Origin: Candidatus Amarolinea dominans
GTDB taxonomy: Bacteria; Chloroflexota; Anaerolineae; SSC4; Amarolineaceae
Direction of reading: 5' to 3'
Length of the DNA: 64,000 nucleotides
Assembly: GCA_016719785.1 (NCBI GenBank)
Contig: JADJYJ010000003.1
Location: 372,001-436,000 of the forward strand
The position numbers were made by a program, and so were the translations under genes. Positions 7,217-15,355 of the stretch are shown here, in pieces. The notes beneath the pieces were generated by a model, which made no database searches, was not told the DNA's origin, and saw nothing but the letters and a program-made list of their open reading frames with translations. The stretch's first letter is position 1; each line of letters opens with the position of its first letter.

Positions 7217-9037
7217 TCATCCAGATGCCGGCAGCGCAACCCAGAAGATGCTGCCTTTGTCAACCTCGCTGCTGACGCCAACGTGACCGTGATGCGCCTC
7301 GACAATACTGCGCGCCAGGTAAAGCCCCAGGCCGCTGCCATCCACGCGCTGGGCGCGTGCGGTCTGGCCGCGATGAAAGCGGTGGAAAAGCCCCGGTATT
7401 TCTGCGGGCGGAATCCCCATGCCCTGGTCAATCACGGCGATGATGGCCCAACCGCTGGCATTGGCCGGCAGAGCCAACTGCAACCGCAGCGGGTCGGCGG
7501 CGGGCGCGTGGCGATACCCCACCAGGCGAATCAGGCCGCCGGATGGGCTGTACTTGGAAGCGTTCGCCAGCAGATTGGTCAGCACCTGCTCCAGGCGTGG
7601 TTGATCGCCGTGTACTGCGGGCAGGTCGGGCGCCAGGTCAACCTCGATCTGCATCCCATCGGCGTTCAGCAACGGCCTCAGGGCATCTACGACCCCGCTC
7701 GCCAGCATGCTCAGGTCCACCGTCTCCATGGTCAACGCCAACTGGCCGGCCTCCAGCTTGGATACTTCTAACAGGTCGTTGACCAGGCGCTGCATGCGCT
7801 GCGTGTTCTTCAGAATGATGCCGGCGTACTCTGTCTGCTCGCCCGTCAAATCCCCGGCCATACCGGTGGTGAGCAGTTCCGCATAGCCCATCACCGAGGA
7901 GAGCGGTGTGCGCAGCTCATGCGAGACCGCGGCCATGAACTCCGAACGCATGCGCTGCGCGGCGGTGCGTGCGCCCACGTCACGCGCGATCAACTGCACG
8001 CCGGGTTCAGTGGCCATGCCCGCCATCCGCGTGGCCCCAAGCTCCAACAGCAGCCAGGCGCCGTCGCGGTGTCGCCAACTGCTTTCCCAAATCTGGTGGT
8101 CGCCGTCCAGCACCGAATCGAGCATGCGCTGGAAGTTGGCCTGCTGCTCCAGGGGCACGAAATCGGTCCACGGCTGCCCGATGACGGCCGCGGCGACATA
8201 ACCGGTCAACGCGTTGGCGCTCTGGTTGAACTGCAGCAAGTGGCCGTTGTGATCGAGCACCCAGATGGCATCGGCCGAATCAGCGATGCGTTGGGCCAGA
8301 CTTTGTTGTTCAGCTTGCAGGCGTTGATACGCCTCAGCTCGTTCCAGGCACGTACCCAATTGGCGACCGAGCGTCTGCAGAATCTCGCCCAACTCGTCGG
8401 GCAGGCGTGGCGGCGTGTGATTAGCAACCAGGATGGCGCCCAGGAGATTGCTGCCCGCGGCCATAGGCACACTCATAGCCCAGAACAGGACGCTGGCTGC
8501 CCCCGGCGCTGCGGACGCCTCGTTATCGGCAAGCAGCGTGTTGATGACCGGGCCATTTTCGGCCAGGGTACGCTGTGCCAAGGGATGTTCGTGCAGGCGC
8601 TGGCGCAGCGGGGCCGAAGCGCCGACCACCACCGGCAGCTCGAGCGTCTGGCGCTTGCTGTCGAGAACATACATCGCCACCGTACGTACATCGAAGGCTT
8701 GCGCAATTTGATCGGCCGTTGTCTGCAGCACTTCCTGCACGGGCAGCGAGGAGATCAGCACATCGCTGACCTGGTTGAGGGCGCGCAGCAGTTGGCGATG
8801 ATACTGCAAGCGCATTTCACGCCGGCGCACCAGGTAGAAGCTGAGGCGGATGGTCAGCAGATTGACGAGAGCGAAGGCGGCGATCAAGATGAAAAAAGCG
8901 CGTGCGGAGATCAAGCCCAGCCCGCGAAAGTAGAGGCCCAGGCTGATGATGACCAGGGTCGCCAGAACGGCAGTCATTGCTTCGCGCAAGATGAGAGGCG
9001 AAGTCTCCGGAGGAAACAGGTCTTTTGTGAATTTCAC
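7217..9037 (-). CDS. Membrane sensor histidine kinase (GAF-PAS-HisKA-HATPase)
   Basis: A 606-residue kinase. Two adjacent membrane helices (about residues 22-65) are followed by a GAF domain (about 85-235), a PAS domain (about 250-365; DHNGHLLQFNQSANALTGY), HisKA with the phospho-acceptor in SHELRTPLSSVMGYAELL, and HATPase_c with the G1 box DQGMGIPPAEI and G2 box GSGLGLYLARSIVEAHHG. There is almost no extracytoplasmic loop, so sensing is probably cytosolic through GAF/PAS. It starts at GTG 9037 with GAGG 7 nt upstream. No response regulator lies nearby, so it is an orphan kinase, or its partner is elsewhere. It is separated from the ATPase gene by 125 bp. Confidence 0.92.
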   Translation of the reverse strand: MKFTKDLFPPETSPLILREAMTAVLATLVIISLGLYFRGLGLISARAFFILIAAFALVNLLTIRLSFYLVRRREMRLQYHRQLLRALNQVSDVLISSLPVQEVLQTTADQIAQAFDVRTVAMYVLDSKRQTLELPVVVGASAPLRQRLHEHPLAQRTLAENGPVINTLLADNEASAAPGAASVLFWAMSVPMAAGSNLLGAILVANHTPPRLPDELGEILQTLGRQLGTCLERAEAYQRLQAEQQSLAQRIADSADAIWVLDHNGHLLQFNQSANALTGYVAAAVIGQPWTDFVPLEQQANFQRMLDSVLDGDHQIWESSWRHRDGAWLLLELGATRMAGMATEPGVQLIARDVGARTAAQRMRSEFMAAVSHELRTPLSSVMGYAELLTTGMAGDLTGEQTEYAGIILKNTQRMQRLVNDLLEVSKLEAGQLALTMETVDLSMLASGVVDALRPLLNADGMQIEVDLAPDLPAVHGDQPRLEQVLTNLLANASKYSPSGGLIRLVGYRHAPAADPLRLQLALPANASGWAIIAVIDQGMGIPPAEIPGLFHRFHRGQTARAQRVDGSGLGLYLARSIVEAHHGHVGVSSEVDKGSIFWVALPASG

Positions 9038-9457
9038 GGCACAACCTCATGATCGGCCCCGGGTGGTCGTGACGATGTCATGTGGCAACGATGCCAGGAG
9101 CAACAGGATTGATTTTGACCCTACGGTCGGTCGGGAGAGCAGATGCAGGTTTCTGCCATTTGAGCCGCCGATTGAAATCGGTGGCGACTCAAACGGTCAA
9201 ATCGGGATCGCCGACACGCGGAGGGCTGCCAGGTTCGCCCGCCGTCCAGCTTGCGCACCAGCGCTCCGGAGGCGCCGGGCGATTGAAATGGCGAGATTGC
9301 GCGGCCCGGCAGAACAGGTGAACACGCGTCACCTGACCGTCGCCGTTGCTGCGGAACGTCTCGCCGAAGCAGCAATTTGCACAGCGATGTCCCTGCAGCC
9401 GGCTCCAGATCAGTTGCAGGTCAGGCCATGCGCTGCGAATGGGTGTCAACACGCCCT
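9038..9457. other. 420-bp intergenic region without a supported gene
   Basis: No credible coding sequence on either strand. It contains an imperfect hairpin around GCCGCCGATTGAAATCGGTG (9165-9186) and a second GCGATTGAAAT at about 9279. Related GCGATTTCAATCGC occurs near 15270 downstream of the nadD cloverleaf, suggesting remnants of a dispersed repeat. The kinase promoter should lie here, but no clear -35/-10 pair stands out. Confidence 0.5.
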
Positions 9458-10279
9458 TCAGACCAGCGCCTGCGACAGGGCGCGCCGCGCCAGAATGCCA
9501 GCCATCTGGCGCCGGTAATCGGCGCTGCCCCGAAAGTCTGACACCATCTCCTGCCTGGCCAACAAATCAGCCAGCGCCTCCGGCAGCCGGGCCGGATCCG
9601 GTGTGAACTCCTGCAGGCCGCTGAGTACCAGGGGCTGGCCGGTCGCGCCGCCCAGAACAACGGTGACGGTGGTCCGAGTGGGGGTGACGACCGCGACCGC
9701 GGCCACGATGGCCTCATCGCGCGGCGTGCGCGCCACCGTCGCCAGGCCATACCGGGCTTGAGCCAGGCGCTGGGGCAGCAGCACCTCCAACAGCAGATGT
9801 CCTTGCAGCGCCGACGCGTCGGCCGGCATGTCGGCCAGGGTGCGCAGGGCAACCTGGCGCGGCGGGCCGTCGGCAGCCACGACAATCGCCTGCGCTTCCA
9901 GGGCGAGGAGCGCAAGCCAGAAGATGGATGTGGAATCGGCCCGCGCGACCAGGCCGCCGACGGTCGCCACATTGCGGCGATTGATGGGGCCTGCAGCCTG
10001 CGCCGCACGCGCCAGCAGTCCGTTGGCCCAACTAGCGGCCGCGGAGGCAGGCGTCAGGCTGGCCAGCGTCAGCAGCGCGCCGAGATGCAGACCATCCGGG
10101 TGGATGTCGGCGAAAGCGAGCGGCAAATCGCACAGGTCCACCACGGTGTCGGCGGCGCCAGCCATCAATTCTGGCACCAGGGTGGTACCGCCGGCCAGCA
10201 GGGCCACGGCCGGGGTCCGCGCCAGCAGGCGGCGCACGGTCATCACATCAACGGGGCGATGGTATTCGGCAAGATGCAT
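9458..10279 (-). CDS. CoxM/XdhB-like FAD-binding subunit of a molybdenum hydroxylase
   Basis: A 273-residue medium subunit of the xanthine dehydrogenase/CO dehydrogenase family, which binds FAD and passes electrons from the 2Fe-2S subunit. The N-terminal FAD_binding_5 domain shows VALLAGGTTLVPELMAG and INRRNVATVGGLVARA, the two FAD pyrophosphate loops. The C-terminal CO_deh_flav_C domain ends with SADYRRQMAGILARRAL. Length matches the family. The large molybdopterin and small iron-sulfur subunits are absent on either side, so it either works with subunits encoded elsewhere or is a relic. It follows the PEBP-family gene by 9 nt and has AGGAG before the ATG. Confidence 0.88.
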   Translation of the reverse strand: MHLAEYHRPVDVMTVRRLLARTPAVALLAGGTTLVPELMAGAADTVVDLCDLPLAFADIHPDGLHLGALLTLASLTPASAAASWANGLLARAAQAAGPINRRNVATVGGLVARADSTSIFWLALLALEAQAIVVAADGPPRQVALRTLADMPADASALQGHLLLEVLLPQRLAQARYGLATVARTPRDEAIVAAVAVVTPTRTTVTVVLGGATGQPLVLSGLQEFTPDPARLPEALADLLARQEMVSDFRGSADYRRQMAGILARRALSQALV

Positions 10280-10288
10280 GACGACTCC

Positions 10289-10747
10289 TTACTTGCGCTC
10301 GTACTTGCCCATGACCTGGGCCTGGCCCAGCACATGACCGGCGAGCGCGCGCTCCAGTTCGGCACGCGCAACGCCTGCATGCAGAGGCAAGGAGGCCGCG
10401 TCCAGGGCATACAGGCGAAAGTAGTAGCGATGCAGGCCATGTCCACGCGGGGGATAAGGCCCGCTGTAGCCCGTTTCGCCAGAGTCGTTGCGACCGCTGA
10501 CGCCTGGGCCGCCGGGTTGCCAGCCTTCCGCCAATTGATCGAGCGTGACCGGCAAATTGAACAGCGTCCAGTGGGTCCAAGTCCCGCGCGGCGCATCGGG
10601 ATCATCCACAATCAACACAAAACTCTGCACGCCAGGCGGCGCGCCGCGCCAGGTCAGCGCCGGCGACACATTGGCCCCCTCGCAGGTACACCGCGCGGGG
10701 ATCATATCGCCATCGCGAAATGCACTTGTCTCCAAGATAAACGCCAT
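10289..10747 (-). CDS. YbhB/YbcL-family PEBP-like protein
   Basis: A 152-residue cytoplasmic phosphatidylethanolamine-binding-protein-fold protein. Conserved blocks are GANVSPALTW, IVDDPDAPRGTWTHWTLFNLP and GPYPPRGHGLHRYYFRLYAL, which together form the PEBP anion-binding pocket. I chose the ATG at 10747 (MAFILETSAF) because a GAGG lies 7 nt upstream and it matches the family start; a longer frame reaching 10774 has no such support. It probably forms an operon with the downstream CoxM-like gene (9-nt gap). Physiological role in bacteria is poorly defined. Confidence 0.92.
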   Translation of the reverse strand: MAFILETSAFRDGDMIPARCTCEGANVSPALTWRGAPPGVQSFVLIVDDPDAPRGTWTHWTLFNLPVTLDQLAEGWQPGGPGVSGRNDSGETGYSGPYPPRGHGLHRYYFRLYALDAASLPLHAGVARAELERALAGHVLGQAQVMGKYERK

Positions 10748-10778
10748 GATAGACCTCGCAACTTTCCTGTCCACTCAA

Positions 10779-10810
10779 CCGTAGGTCACGTCTCCGGCGT
10801 GACGACGCCC
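10779..10810. repeat. 32-bp dispersed repeat, copy 1
   Basis: The reverse complement of this stretch is identical over 32 of 32 bases to 31244-31275. It contains an internal dyad (TCACGCCGGAGACGTGA) and lies upstream of the PEBP gene, next to a possible promoter. Confidence 0.85.
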
Positions 10811-10872
10811 CCGGCGACAAATCACGCTTTGGTGCGCCAATCAAGCAAAATAAAGCAAGCCGGGGGCTTGCG

Positions 10873-11619
10873 TTACAGGCGTCGTGCGCTGTGGGCGGCG
10901 TAGAGCACGATCGAGCCGGCGACGGCCACGTTGAGCGATTCCACCTGGCCGACCATGGGCAGGCTGATCAGCCAATCGCACGTTTCACGCACCAGGCGAC
11001 TCAACCCCTGGCCTTCGCTGCCCACCACCAGGACAAGCGGGCCGCCCAGGTCGGCCTGATCGAACGGAATGGCCTGCGCATCCACTTCCAGCCCGGCCAC
11101 CCACAAACGCTGGGCCTTCAGATCCTGCAAGGCCCGCGTCAGGTTGACGACCTGGGCGATGTGCAGATGCTCCACCGCGCCCGCCGACGCGTTGCTGACC
11201 GTGGCCGTGATGCCCGCCGCGCGGCGATCGGGCAGCAGCACGCCATGCACGCCCACCGCTTCGGCCGTGCGCAACAACGTGCCCAGGTTTTGTGGATCCT
11301 GCACATGATCCAGGGCCAGCAGCAGCGGCGCCTCACCAGCGTCAGCCAGGATGGCGTCCATCTCGCTGTAGGGATAGGCAGACACCTCGGCCACGACCCC
11401 CTGATGGTTGGCGCCGGCGCTGATCTGGTCGAGCCATGCGCGGTCGCCTTCAGCCGCCGGGCAGTGAGCCGTTTGCGCCAGCGCGATCAGCTCTGCCATG
11501 ATGCCGCTGCGCTGGCTGCCTTTGGCCAGCACGATGCGCTGCACCCGGCGCCGGCGCGCACGCAACATCTCCCGCACTGCCTGACGGCCAAAAAGCCATT
11601 CACTGGCGAAAGTTGCCAT
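10873..11619 (-). CDS. rlmB: 23S rRNA (guanosine-2'-O-)-methyltransferase RlmB
   Basis: A 248-residue SpoU/TrmH-family methylase. It has an N-terminal substrate-binding domain (LFGRQAVREMLRARRRRV...IVLAKGS), followed by the knotted SPOUT fold: motif 1 LALDHVQDPQNLGTLLRTAEAVGVHG, motif 2 LVLVVGSEGQGLSRLVRETCD and motif 3 SLNVAVAGSIVLYA. The family methylates 23S rRNA G2251 in the P-loop of the peptidyl-transferase centre. It lies 12 nt downstream of cysS with GAGGCGGG before its ATG, the common cysS-rlmB arrangement. A TrmH-type tRNA methylase is possible, but the N-terminal domain favours RlmB. Confidence 0.93.
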   Translation of the reverse strand: MATFASEWLFGRQAVREMLRARRRRVQRIVLAKGSQRSGIMAELIALAQTAHCPAAEGDRAWLDQISAGANHQGVVAEVSAYPYSEMDAILADAGEAPLLLALDHVQDPQNLGTLLRTAEAVGVHGVLLPDRRAAGITATVSNASAGAVEHLHIAQVVNLTRALQDLKAQRLWVAGLEVDAQAIPFDQADLGGPLVLVVGSEGQGLSRLVRETCDWLISLPMVGQVESLNVAVAGSIVLYAAHSARRL

Positions 11620-11631
11620 CTGCAGCCCGCC

Positions 11632-13110
11632 TCAGCCGGCGGCCAGGCGCCAGCCGGTGCCTTGCGCACCGTCTTCCAGCGCCACGCCCAGGTCTTTGAG
11701 TCGGTTGCGAATGGCGTCCGCCTGCGCCCACTGCTTTTGCTGACGGGCCTCGTTGCGCAATTCGATCAGATAGGCGACCAGGCCATCGGTCACGGCCAGC
11801 AAGGCCAGCCTGCTGTTGTTGTCACCCTCGGCGGGCAGCAGGCCCAGCACCGTGCCGACCAGTTCTGCATACAGGCTGTCCAGCGCCGCCACCGTGGCCC
11901 GGTTGGGCAGCGTGGCGGCATTGAGCAGCGTGTTCGTCTCGCGACTGAAATCGAACAACTCGGCGATAGCGCCCGCGGTATTGAAATCATCATCCATGGC
12001 CGCGCGAAAGCGCGCGCGTGTCGCGTCTAGCAGCCCGGCCACAGCAGCCGGCATGTCACCCGTGTCCGCGGCCGCGCTCAGTTTTTGTTTGACGAGGCGC
12101 ACCGCGCCCAGGAGGCGGCTGTAGCCCTTTTGCGCGCCTTCCAGGGCGCCGGTGCTGAAGTCGGTGCTGGAGCGGTAGTGCGTGCTGAGCACAAAGAAGC
12201 GCAGCGCCAGGGGTTCGACGATCTTGAAGGCGTCCTGGATGGTGGTGTAGTTGCCCAGCGATTTGCCCATCTTGATGCCGTTGACCGTCACCATGTTGTT
12301 GTGCATCCAGAAGCGCGCGAACGGCGTGTCGTTGCTGGCACATTCGGCCTGGGCAATCTCGGCTTCGTGGTGGGGAAACTTGTTCTCCAGGCCCCCGCCA
12401 TGGATGTCGAACGGCTGTCCCAGGTACTTGGTGGACATGGCCGAGCACTCGATGTGCCAGCCGGGGTAGCCCGCGCCCCAGGGCGAGGGCCATTGCAGGA
12501 TGTGCGCCGGCTCGGCACGCTTCCAAAGGGCAAAATCGGCTGGATTGCGCTTCTCCGGGTTGATGGCCACGCGCGCGCCTTCTTCCTGGTCTTCCACACG
12601 CCGGCCGGAGAGTTTGCCGTAGTCGGGGTCGCTCTCTACGCTGAAGTAGACCGAACCGTTGACCACGTAGGCATGGCCGGTCGTGATCAGTTGTTCGATC
12701 TGCACAATCTGCTCAGGGATATGCCCGCTGGCGCGAGGAACGATGTCGGGCCGCCCCACGTTGAGCATGTCCATGTCGGTGAAGTAGCTGCGCGTGTAGC
12801 TTTCGGCCAGTTCCATCGGATGTACGCGGTCGAAGCGCGCCTTCCTCACGAGCTTGTCTTCGCCTTCATCCGCGTCATCGGTCAGATGGCCGACATCGGT
12901 GATGTTCTGCACATAGCGCACTTTGTAGCCGATGTAGCGCAGATAGCGCACTGCGATGTCGAAGCTGATGTAACTCTTGGCATGGCCGACGTGCGCCAGG
13001 CCATAGACGGTCGGACCGCAGACGTAGATTCCCACATGGTCGCCATGCAGGGGAACGAAATCTTCTTTTTGCCGTGTGAGCGAGTTATAGATTTGCAGAG
13101 CCATCGTCAT
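11632..13110 (-). CDS. cysS: Cysteinyl-tRNA synthetase
   Basis: A class I synthetase that charges tRNA-Cys. Visible features: YVCGPTVYGLAHVGHAKSY (zinc-ligand Cys plus the HIGH box as HVGH), PGWHIECSAMS, HGGGLENKFPHHEAEIAQAE (further zinc ligands and active-site loop), and KMGKSLGN as the KMSKS loop. The C-terminal DALR-type helical domain and KDLGVALEDGAQGTGWRL tail are complete. I set the start at the ATG at 13110 (MTMALQIYNSL), which avoids overlap with the upstream PIN/TRAM gene and fits the family start; the frame is open further upstream. Part of the PIN/TRAM-cysS-rlmB operon. Confidence 0.96.
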   Translation of the reverse strand: MTMALQIYNSLTRQKEDFVPLHGDHVGIYVCGPTVYGLAHVGHAKSYISFDIAVRYLRYIGYKVRYVQNITDVGHLTDDADEGEDKLVRKARFDRVHPMELAESYTRSYFTDMDMLNVGRPDIVPRASGHIPEQIVQIEQLITTGHAYVVNGSVYFSVESDPDYGKLSGRRVEDQEEGARVAINPEKRNPADFALWKRAEPAHILQWPSPWGAGYPGWHIECSAMSTKYLGQPFDIHGGGLENKFPHHEAEIAQAECASNDTPFARFWMHNNMVTVNGIKMGKSLGNYTTIQDAFKIVEPLALRFFVLSTHYRSSTDFSTGALEGAQKGYSRLLGAVRLVKQKLSAAADTGDMPAAVAGLLDATRARFRAAMDDDFNTAGAIAELFDFSRETNTLLNAATLPNRATVAALDSLYAELVGTVLGLLPAEGDNNSRLALLAVTDGLVAYLIELRNEARQQKQWAQADAIRNRLKDLGVALEDGAQGTGWRLAAG

Positions 13111-13120
13111 TCTGTCCCGA

Positions 13121-14164
13121 TCAATTCGTGTGTGGTTGGGCGAACAACATGCGCCCGGCATTGGTTTGCAGCACCTTGGTCACCACCACATCCAGGCTGC
13201 TGTTCATGTAGCGGTAGCCGTTCTCAACCACCACCATAGTGCCATCGTCCAGGTAGGCAACGCCCTGGCTGTTCTCTTTGCCTTCCTGAATGACGCGTAC
13301 GCGCATCGTTTCGCCCGGCAATACGACCGACTTGACGGCGTTGGCCAGGGCATTGATATTGAGCACAACCACGCCCTGCAGCCCGGCGACCTGGTTGAGA
13401 TTGAAATCGTTGGTGACGACCGGGCAGCCGAGCTGTTTGCCCAACTGCACGAGTTTGTCATCCACCTGACGGACGCCGTCCACATCGAGATCGCTGATGA
13501 TGACTGGCACCGCGGACTCGTGCTGCATCTTGTTGAGCATGTCCAGCCCGCGGCGCCCGCGGTTGCGGCGCAGCGGGTCTGCTGAATCAGCAATGTGTTG
13601 AAGTTCATTGAGGACGAAGCGCGGCACGATCATCGGGCCTCGAATGAAGCCGGTTTGACAGATGTCGGCAATGCGTCCATCAATGATGACACTGGTATCG
13701 AGCAGCACCGGGGTATGTTCCTGCAGCGCGGCCGAAGCTGACCAGCGTGCGCCCAAGAGCGCAAAGATGTCCTTTTGGCGCAGGACCATCACGATAGTGC
13801 CCAAGTAGGCAAAAACCAGGGCGCCAATCGCAGGCAGGAGTTTTCCGAATGGAGAGGGCAAGAACGATAGGGGCCAGGCCAGCAAGGCGGCGATCATCAA
13901 GCCGACCACCAGCCCGATCGCAGCCGCCAGAATCTGCTGCGCTGGGATTTGGCGAACGTTGAGCCGCGCCCAGCGAGCGGGCACGGTGGTCAACCAGGGC
14001 GCCAACAAGGCCCCTATCAGGCCGCCAACAGCCGTCAACGGTGCAACCCAGCGGATGGATTCACCCGTCAGCGCTGACGTTCCTGCCAACTCCATGCCGA
14101 TTTCCCACCCAAAAATACCAAGAATGAGAGCGCCAATGATACGAAACAATAAGTCCACTTTCAC
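13121..14164 (-). CDS. PIN/TRAM-domain membrane protein (YacL-like)
   Basis: A 347-residue protein with four predicted N-terminal membrane helices (about residues 1-130). A PIN nuclease domain follows (VLLDTSVIIDGRIADIC with the first catalytic Asp, FVLNELQHIAD, GRRGLDMLNKM, VVTNDFNLNQVA), then a C-terminal TRAM domain (LPGETMRVRVIQEGKENSQGVAYLDDGTMVVVENG). Family members are thought to be RNA-binding nucleases tethered to the membrane; the substrate is unknown. The start is GTG at 14164 with GGGAGG 6 nt upstream. Its stop is 10 nt before cysS, so it is the first gene of that operon. Two identical palindromes lie just upstream of its ribosome site. Confidence 0.92.
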   Translation of the reverse strand: MKVDLLFRIIGALILGIFGWEIGMELAGTSALTGESIRWVAPLTAVGGLIGALLAPWLTTVPARWARLNVRQIPAQQILAAAIGLVVGLMIAALLAWPLSFLPSPFGKLLPAIGALVFAYLGTIVMVLRQKDIFALLGARWSASAALQEHTPVLLDTSVIIDGRIADICQTGFIRGPMIVPRFVLNELQHIADSADPLRRNRGRRGLDMLNKMQHESAVPVIISDLDVDGVRQVDDKLVQLGKQLGCPVVTNDFNLNQVAGLQGVVVLNINALANAVKSVVLPGETMRVRVIQEGKENSQGVAYLDDGTMVVVENGYRYMNSSLDVVVTKVLQTNAGRMLFAQPHTN

Positions 14165-14189
14165 GAATCGCCTCCCAGGTAGAGGAATG

Positions 14190-14226
14190 ATACCGGAATG
14201 GTATAGAAATGATACCGGAATGGTAT
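14190..14226. promoter_or_regulatory. Tandem 15-bp palindromic operators
   Basis: ATACC-GGAAT-GGTAT occurs identically at 14190-14204 and 14212-14226, a 22-bp period or about two helical turns. Each has perfect 5-bp arms. They sit 26-62 bp upstream of the PIN/TRAM start, where promoter elements should lie, and look like a pair of sites for a dimeric repressor or activator. Confidence 0.65.
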
Positions 14227-14438
14227 ACGTTATATTTTACTAACCATGCAATGGGTTCTGACAATTCACCTCTTGCTTTTTTGCCTCTTGCTTTTTCAAG
14301 TGAGCGAATAACATCGCTTCGACATCGCTACGAAATGAATGAACGAATAAACGAAAAAACGAATAAGGCCGAACAATCCGCCCGGTGTACAGGTGAATCA
14401 TACACGAATTCGGTATTTTATGCAACAACCGGGCTGTT

Positions 14439-14466
14439 TTGACGGGTTCTGACATTTGCCTATACT
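14439..14466 (+). promoter_or_regulatory. nadD promoter
   Basis: TTGACG (14439-14444), a 16-nt spacer and TATACT (14461-14466) precede the nadD ATG by 50 bp. The spacing and hexamers fit a housekeeping sigma factor. Confidence 0.7.
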
Positions 14467-14515
14467 TGATGGCTGCTAGGGCGCCCTGCGCCAACACTAT
14501 TTGCTCGGAGTAACC

Positions 14516-15124
14516 ATGCGTGTAGGAATTTTCGGTGGCACCTTCGACCCGCCGCACATCGGTCACCTGATCCTGGCCGAAGAGGCCTGGTTTCAACTCA
14601 AGCTCGATGCCGTCATCATCGTGCCGGCCGGCGACCCGCCGCACAAGCGCAATCGGCGCCTGTCCGCAGCCGCCAGCCGGGTGCGCATGGTGAAGGCGGC
14701 CATTGTGGGCAACGATCATTTCGTACTCTCACGCGTGGATGTGGATCGCCCCGGCCCACACTACACGATTGACATGGTGCGCCTGCTGCGCGATAGCCTG
14801 CCGGCTGGTAGCGAATTGTTTTTCCTGATGGGATCCGATTCCCTGCGTGACCTGCCCAACTGGCACCTGGCCGATCGCCTGGTAGCCAACTGCCGCCTGG
14901 TGGCGTTGGCGCGCCATGATGTGACGCTGGACTGGGAATATCTGGAGGGCGCGCTGCCCGGTCTGCATGCACGCGTCATTCAGCTGGATATGCCGGAGTT
15001 GGAAATCGCCTCGCACATCCTGCAAGAGCGTATCCGCACCGGCCAGCCCATCCGCTACCAGGTGCCGGAAGCCGTTGAGGCCATCATTGCGGCTGAAGGC
15101 CTGTACCGCGAAGCCGCCGAATGA
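14516..15124 (+). CDS. nadD: Nicotinate-nucleotide adenylyltransferase
   Basis: A 202-residue enzyme that converts nicotinate mononucleotide and ATP to deamido-NAD. The N-terminus GIFGGTFDPPHIGHL carries the HxGH nucleotidyltransferase motif. VPAGDPPHKRNR and DSLRDLPNWHLADRL are the usual substrate-binding segments. The late ISSTxIR motif appears as EIASHILQERIRTGQPI, a deviation from consensus, although the following YQVPEAVEAIIAAEGLY is normal. Start is ATG 14516, with GGAG 6 nt upstream. The last codons overlap the first copy of a 25-bp tandem repeat (AAE at the C-terminus). Confidence 0.95.
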   Translation: MRVGIFGGTFDPPHIGHLILAEEAWFQLKLDAVIIVPAGDPPHKRNRRLSAAASRVRMVKAAIVGNDHFVLSRVDVDRPGPHYTIDMVRLLRDSLPAGSELFFLMGSDSLRDLPNWHLADRLVANCRLVALARHDVTLDWEYLEGALPGLHARVIQLDMPELEIASHILQERIRTGQPIRYQVPEAVEAIIAAEGLYREAAE

Positions 15125-15187
15125 ATTCGGGGCGAAAGCCGCCGAATGAATTCGGGGCGAAAGCCGCCGAATGAATTCGGGGCGAAC
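15113..15187 (+). repeat. 25-bp tandem repeat, three copies, starting inside nadD
   Basis: GCCGCCGAATGAATTCGGGG-type units begin at 15113, 15138 and 15163 with a period of exactly 25. Each contains CCGAAT-GA-ATTCGG, a 6-bp hairpin. The first copy supplies the nadD stop codon (TGA at 15122), so the array probably arose by duplication of the gene's own end. The third runs into the cloverleaf element. Confidence 0.9.
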
Positions 15188-15264
15188 GGGCGTTCCGCCG
15201 CAAGGTCGGCCTGCGCCGACCCGAATTGCGTCCACGCAGGTGGACGCCCGGCGGAACGCCCGTT
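15185..15264. repeat. Three-way-junction (cloverleaf) element
   Basis: A perfect 16-bp outer stem (AACGGGCGTTCCGCCG, 15185-15200, with 15249-15264) encloses two perfect hairpins: GGTCGGC-CTGC-GCCGACC (15204-15221) and GCGTCCAC-GCAG-GTGGACGC (15228-15247). The two loops, CTGC and GCAG, are complementary to each other. It lies between the convergent nadD and metallopeptidase genes and could terminate both, but there is no T-run. Confidence 0.85.
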
Positions 15265-15317
15265 AGGCGCGATTTCAATCGCTCTGCTGCGCCGACCGGC
15301 ATTGCGCCCACGCAACC

Positions 15318-15350
15318 TGATCTCTGATCTCTGATCTCTGATCTCTGATC
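15318..15350. repeat. 7-bp tandem repeat TGATCTC
   Basis: Four full copies and one partial copy of TGATCTC lie just downstream of the metallopeptidase stop. This is a simple repeat with likely length polymorphism. Confidence 0.85.
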
Positions 15351-15355
15351 GTCTC

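Larger units (their letters stand above)
14165..14515. other. Divergent promoter region, PIN/TRAM and nadD
   Basis: This 351-bp region is markedly AT-richer than its surroundings. It carries the twin palindromes (14190-14226) on the PIN/TRAM side and the nadD promoter on the other. Two TTTTGCCTCTTGC-like direct repeats occur at 14276-14298. I see no gene in it. Confidence 0.6.

Noticed and set aside
9165..9290. GATTGAAA-like motifs resembling CRISPR repeat ends
   Set aside because: Only two unequal occurrences with no regular spacing, and no cas genes in the window.
14240..14719. Minus-strand 159-codon frame across the nadD promoter and start
   Set aside because: Overlaps nadD in antisense and the AT-rich promoter region; no domain or ribosome site.
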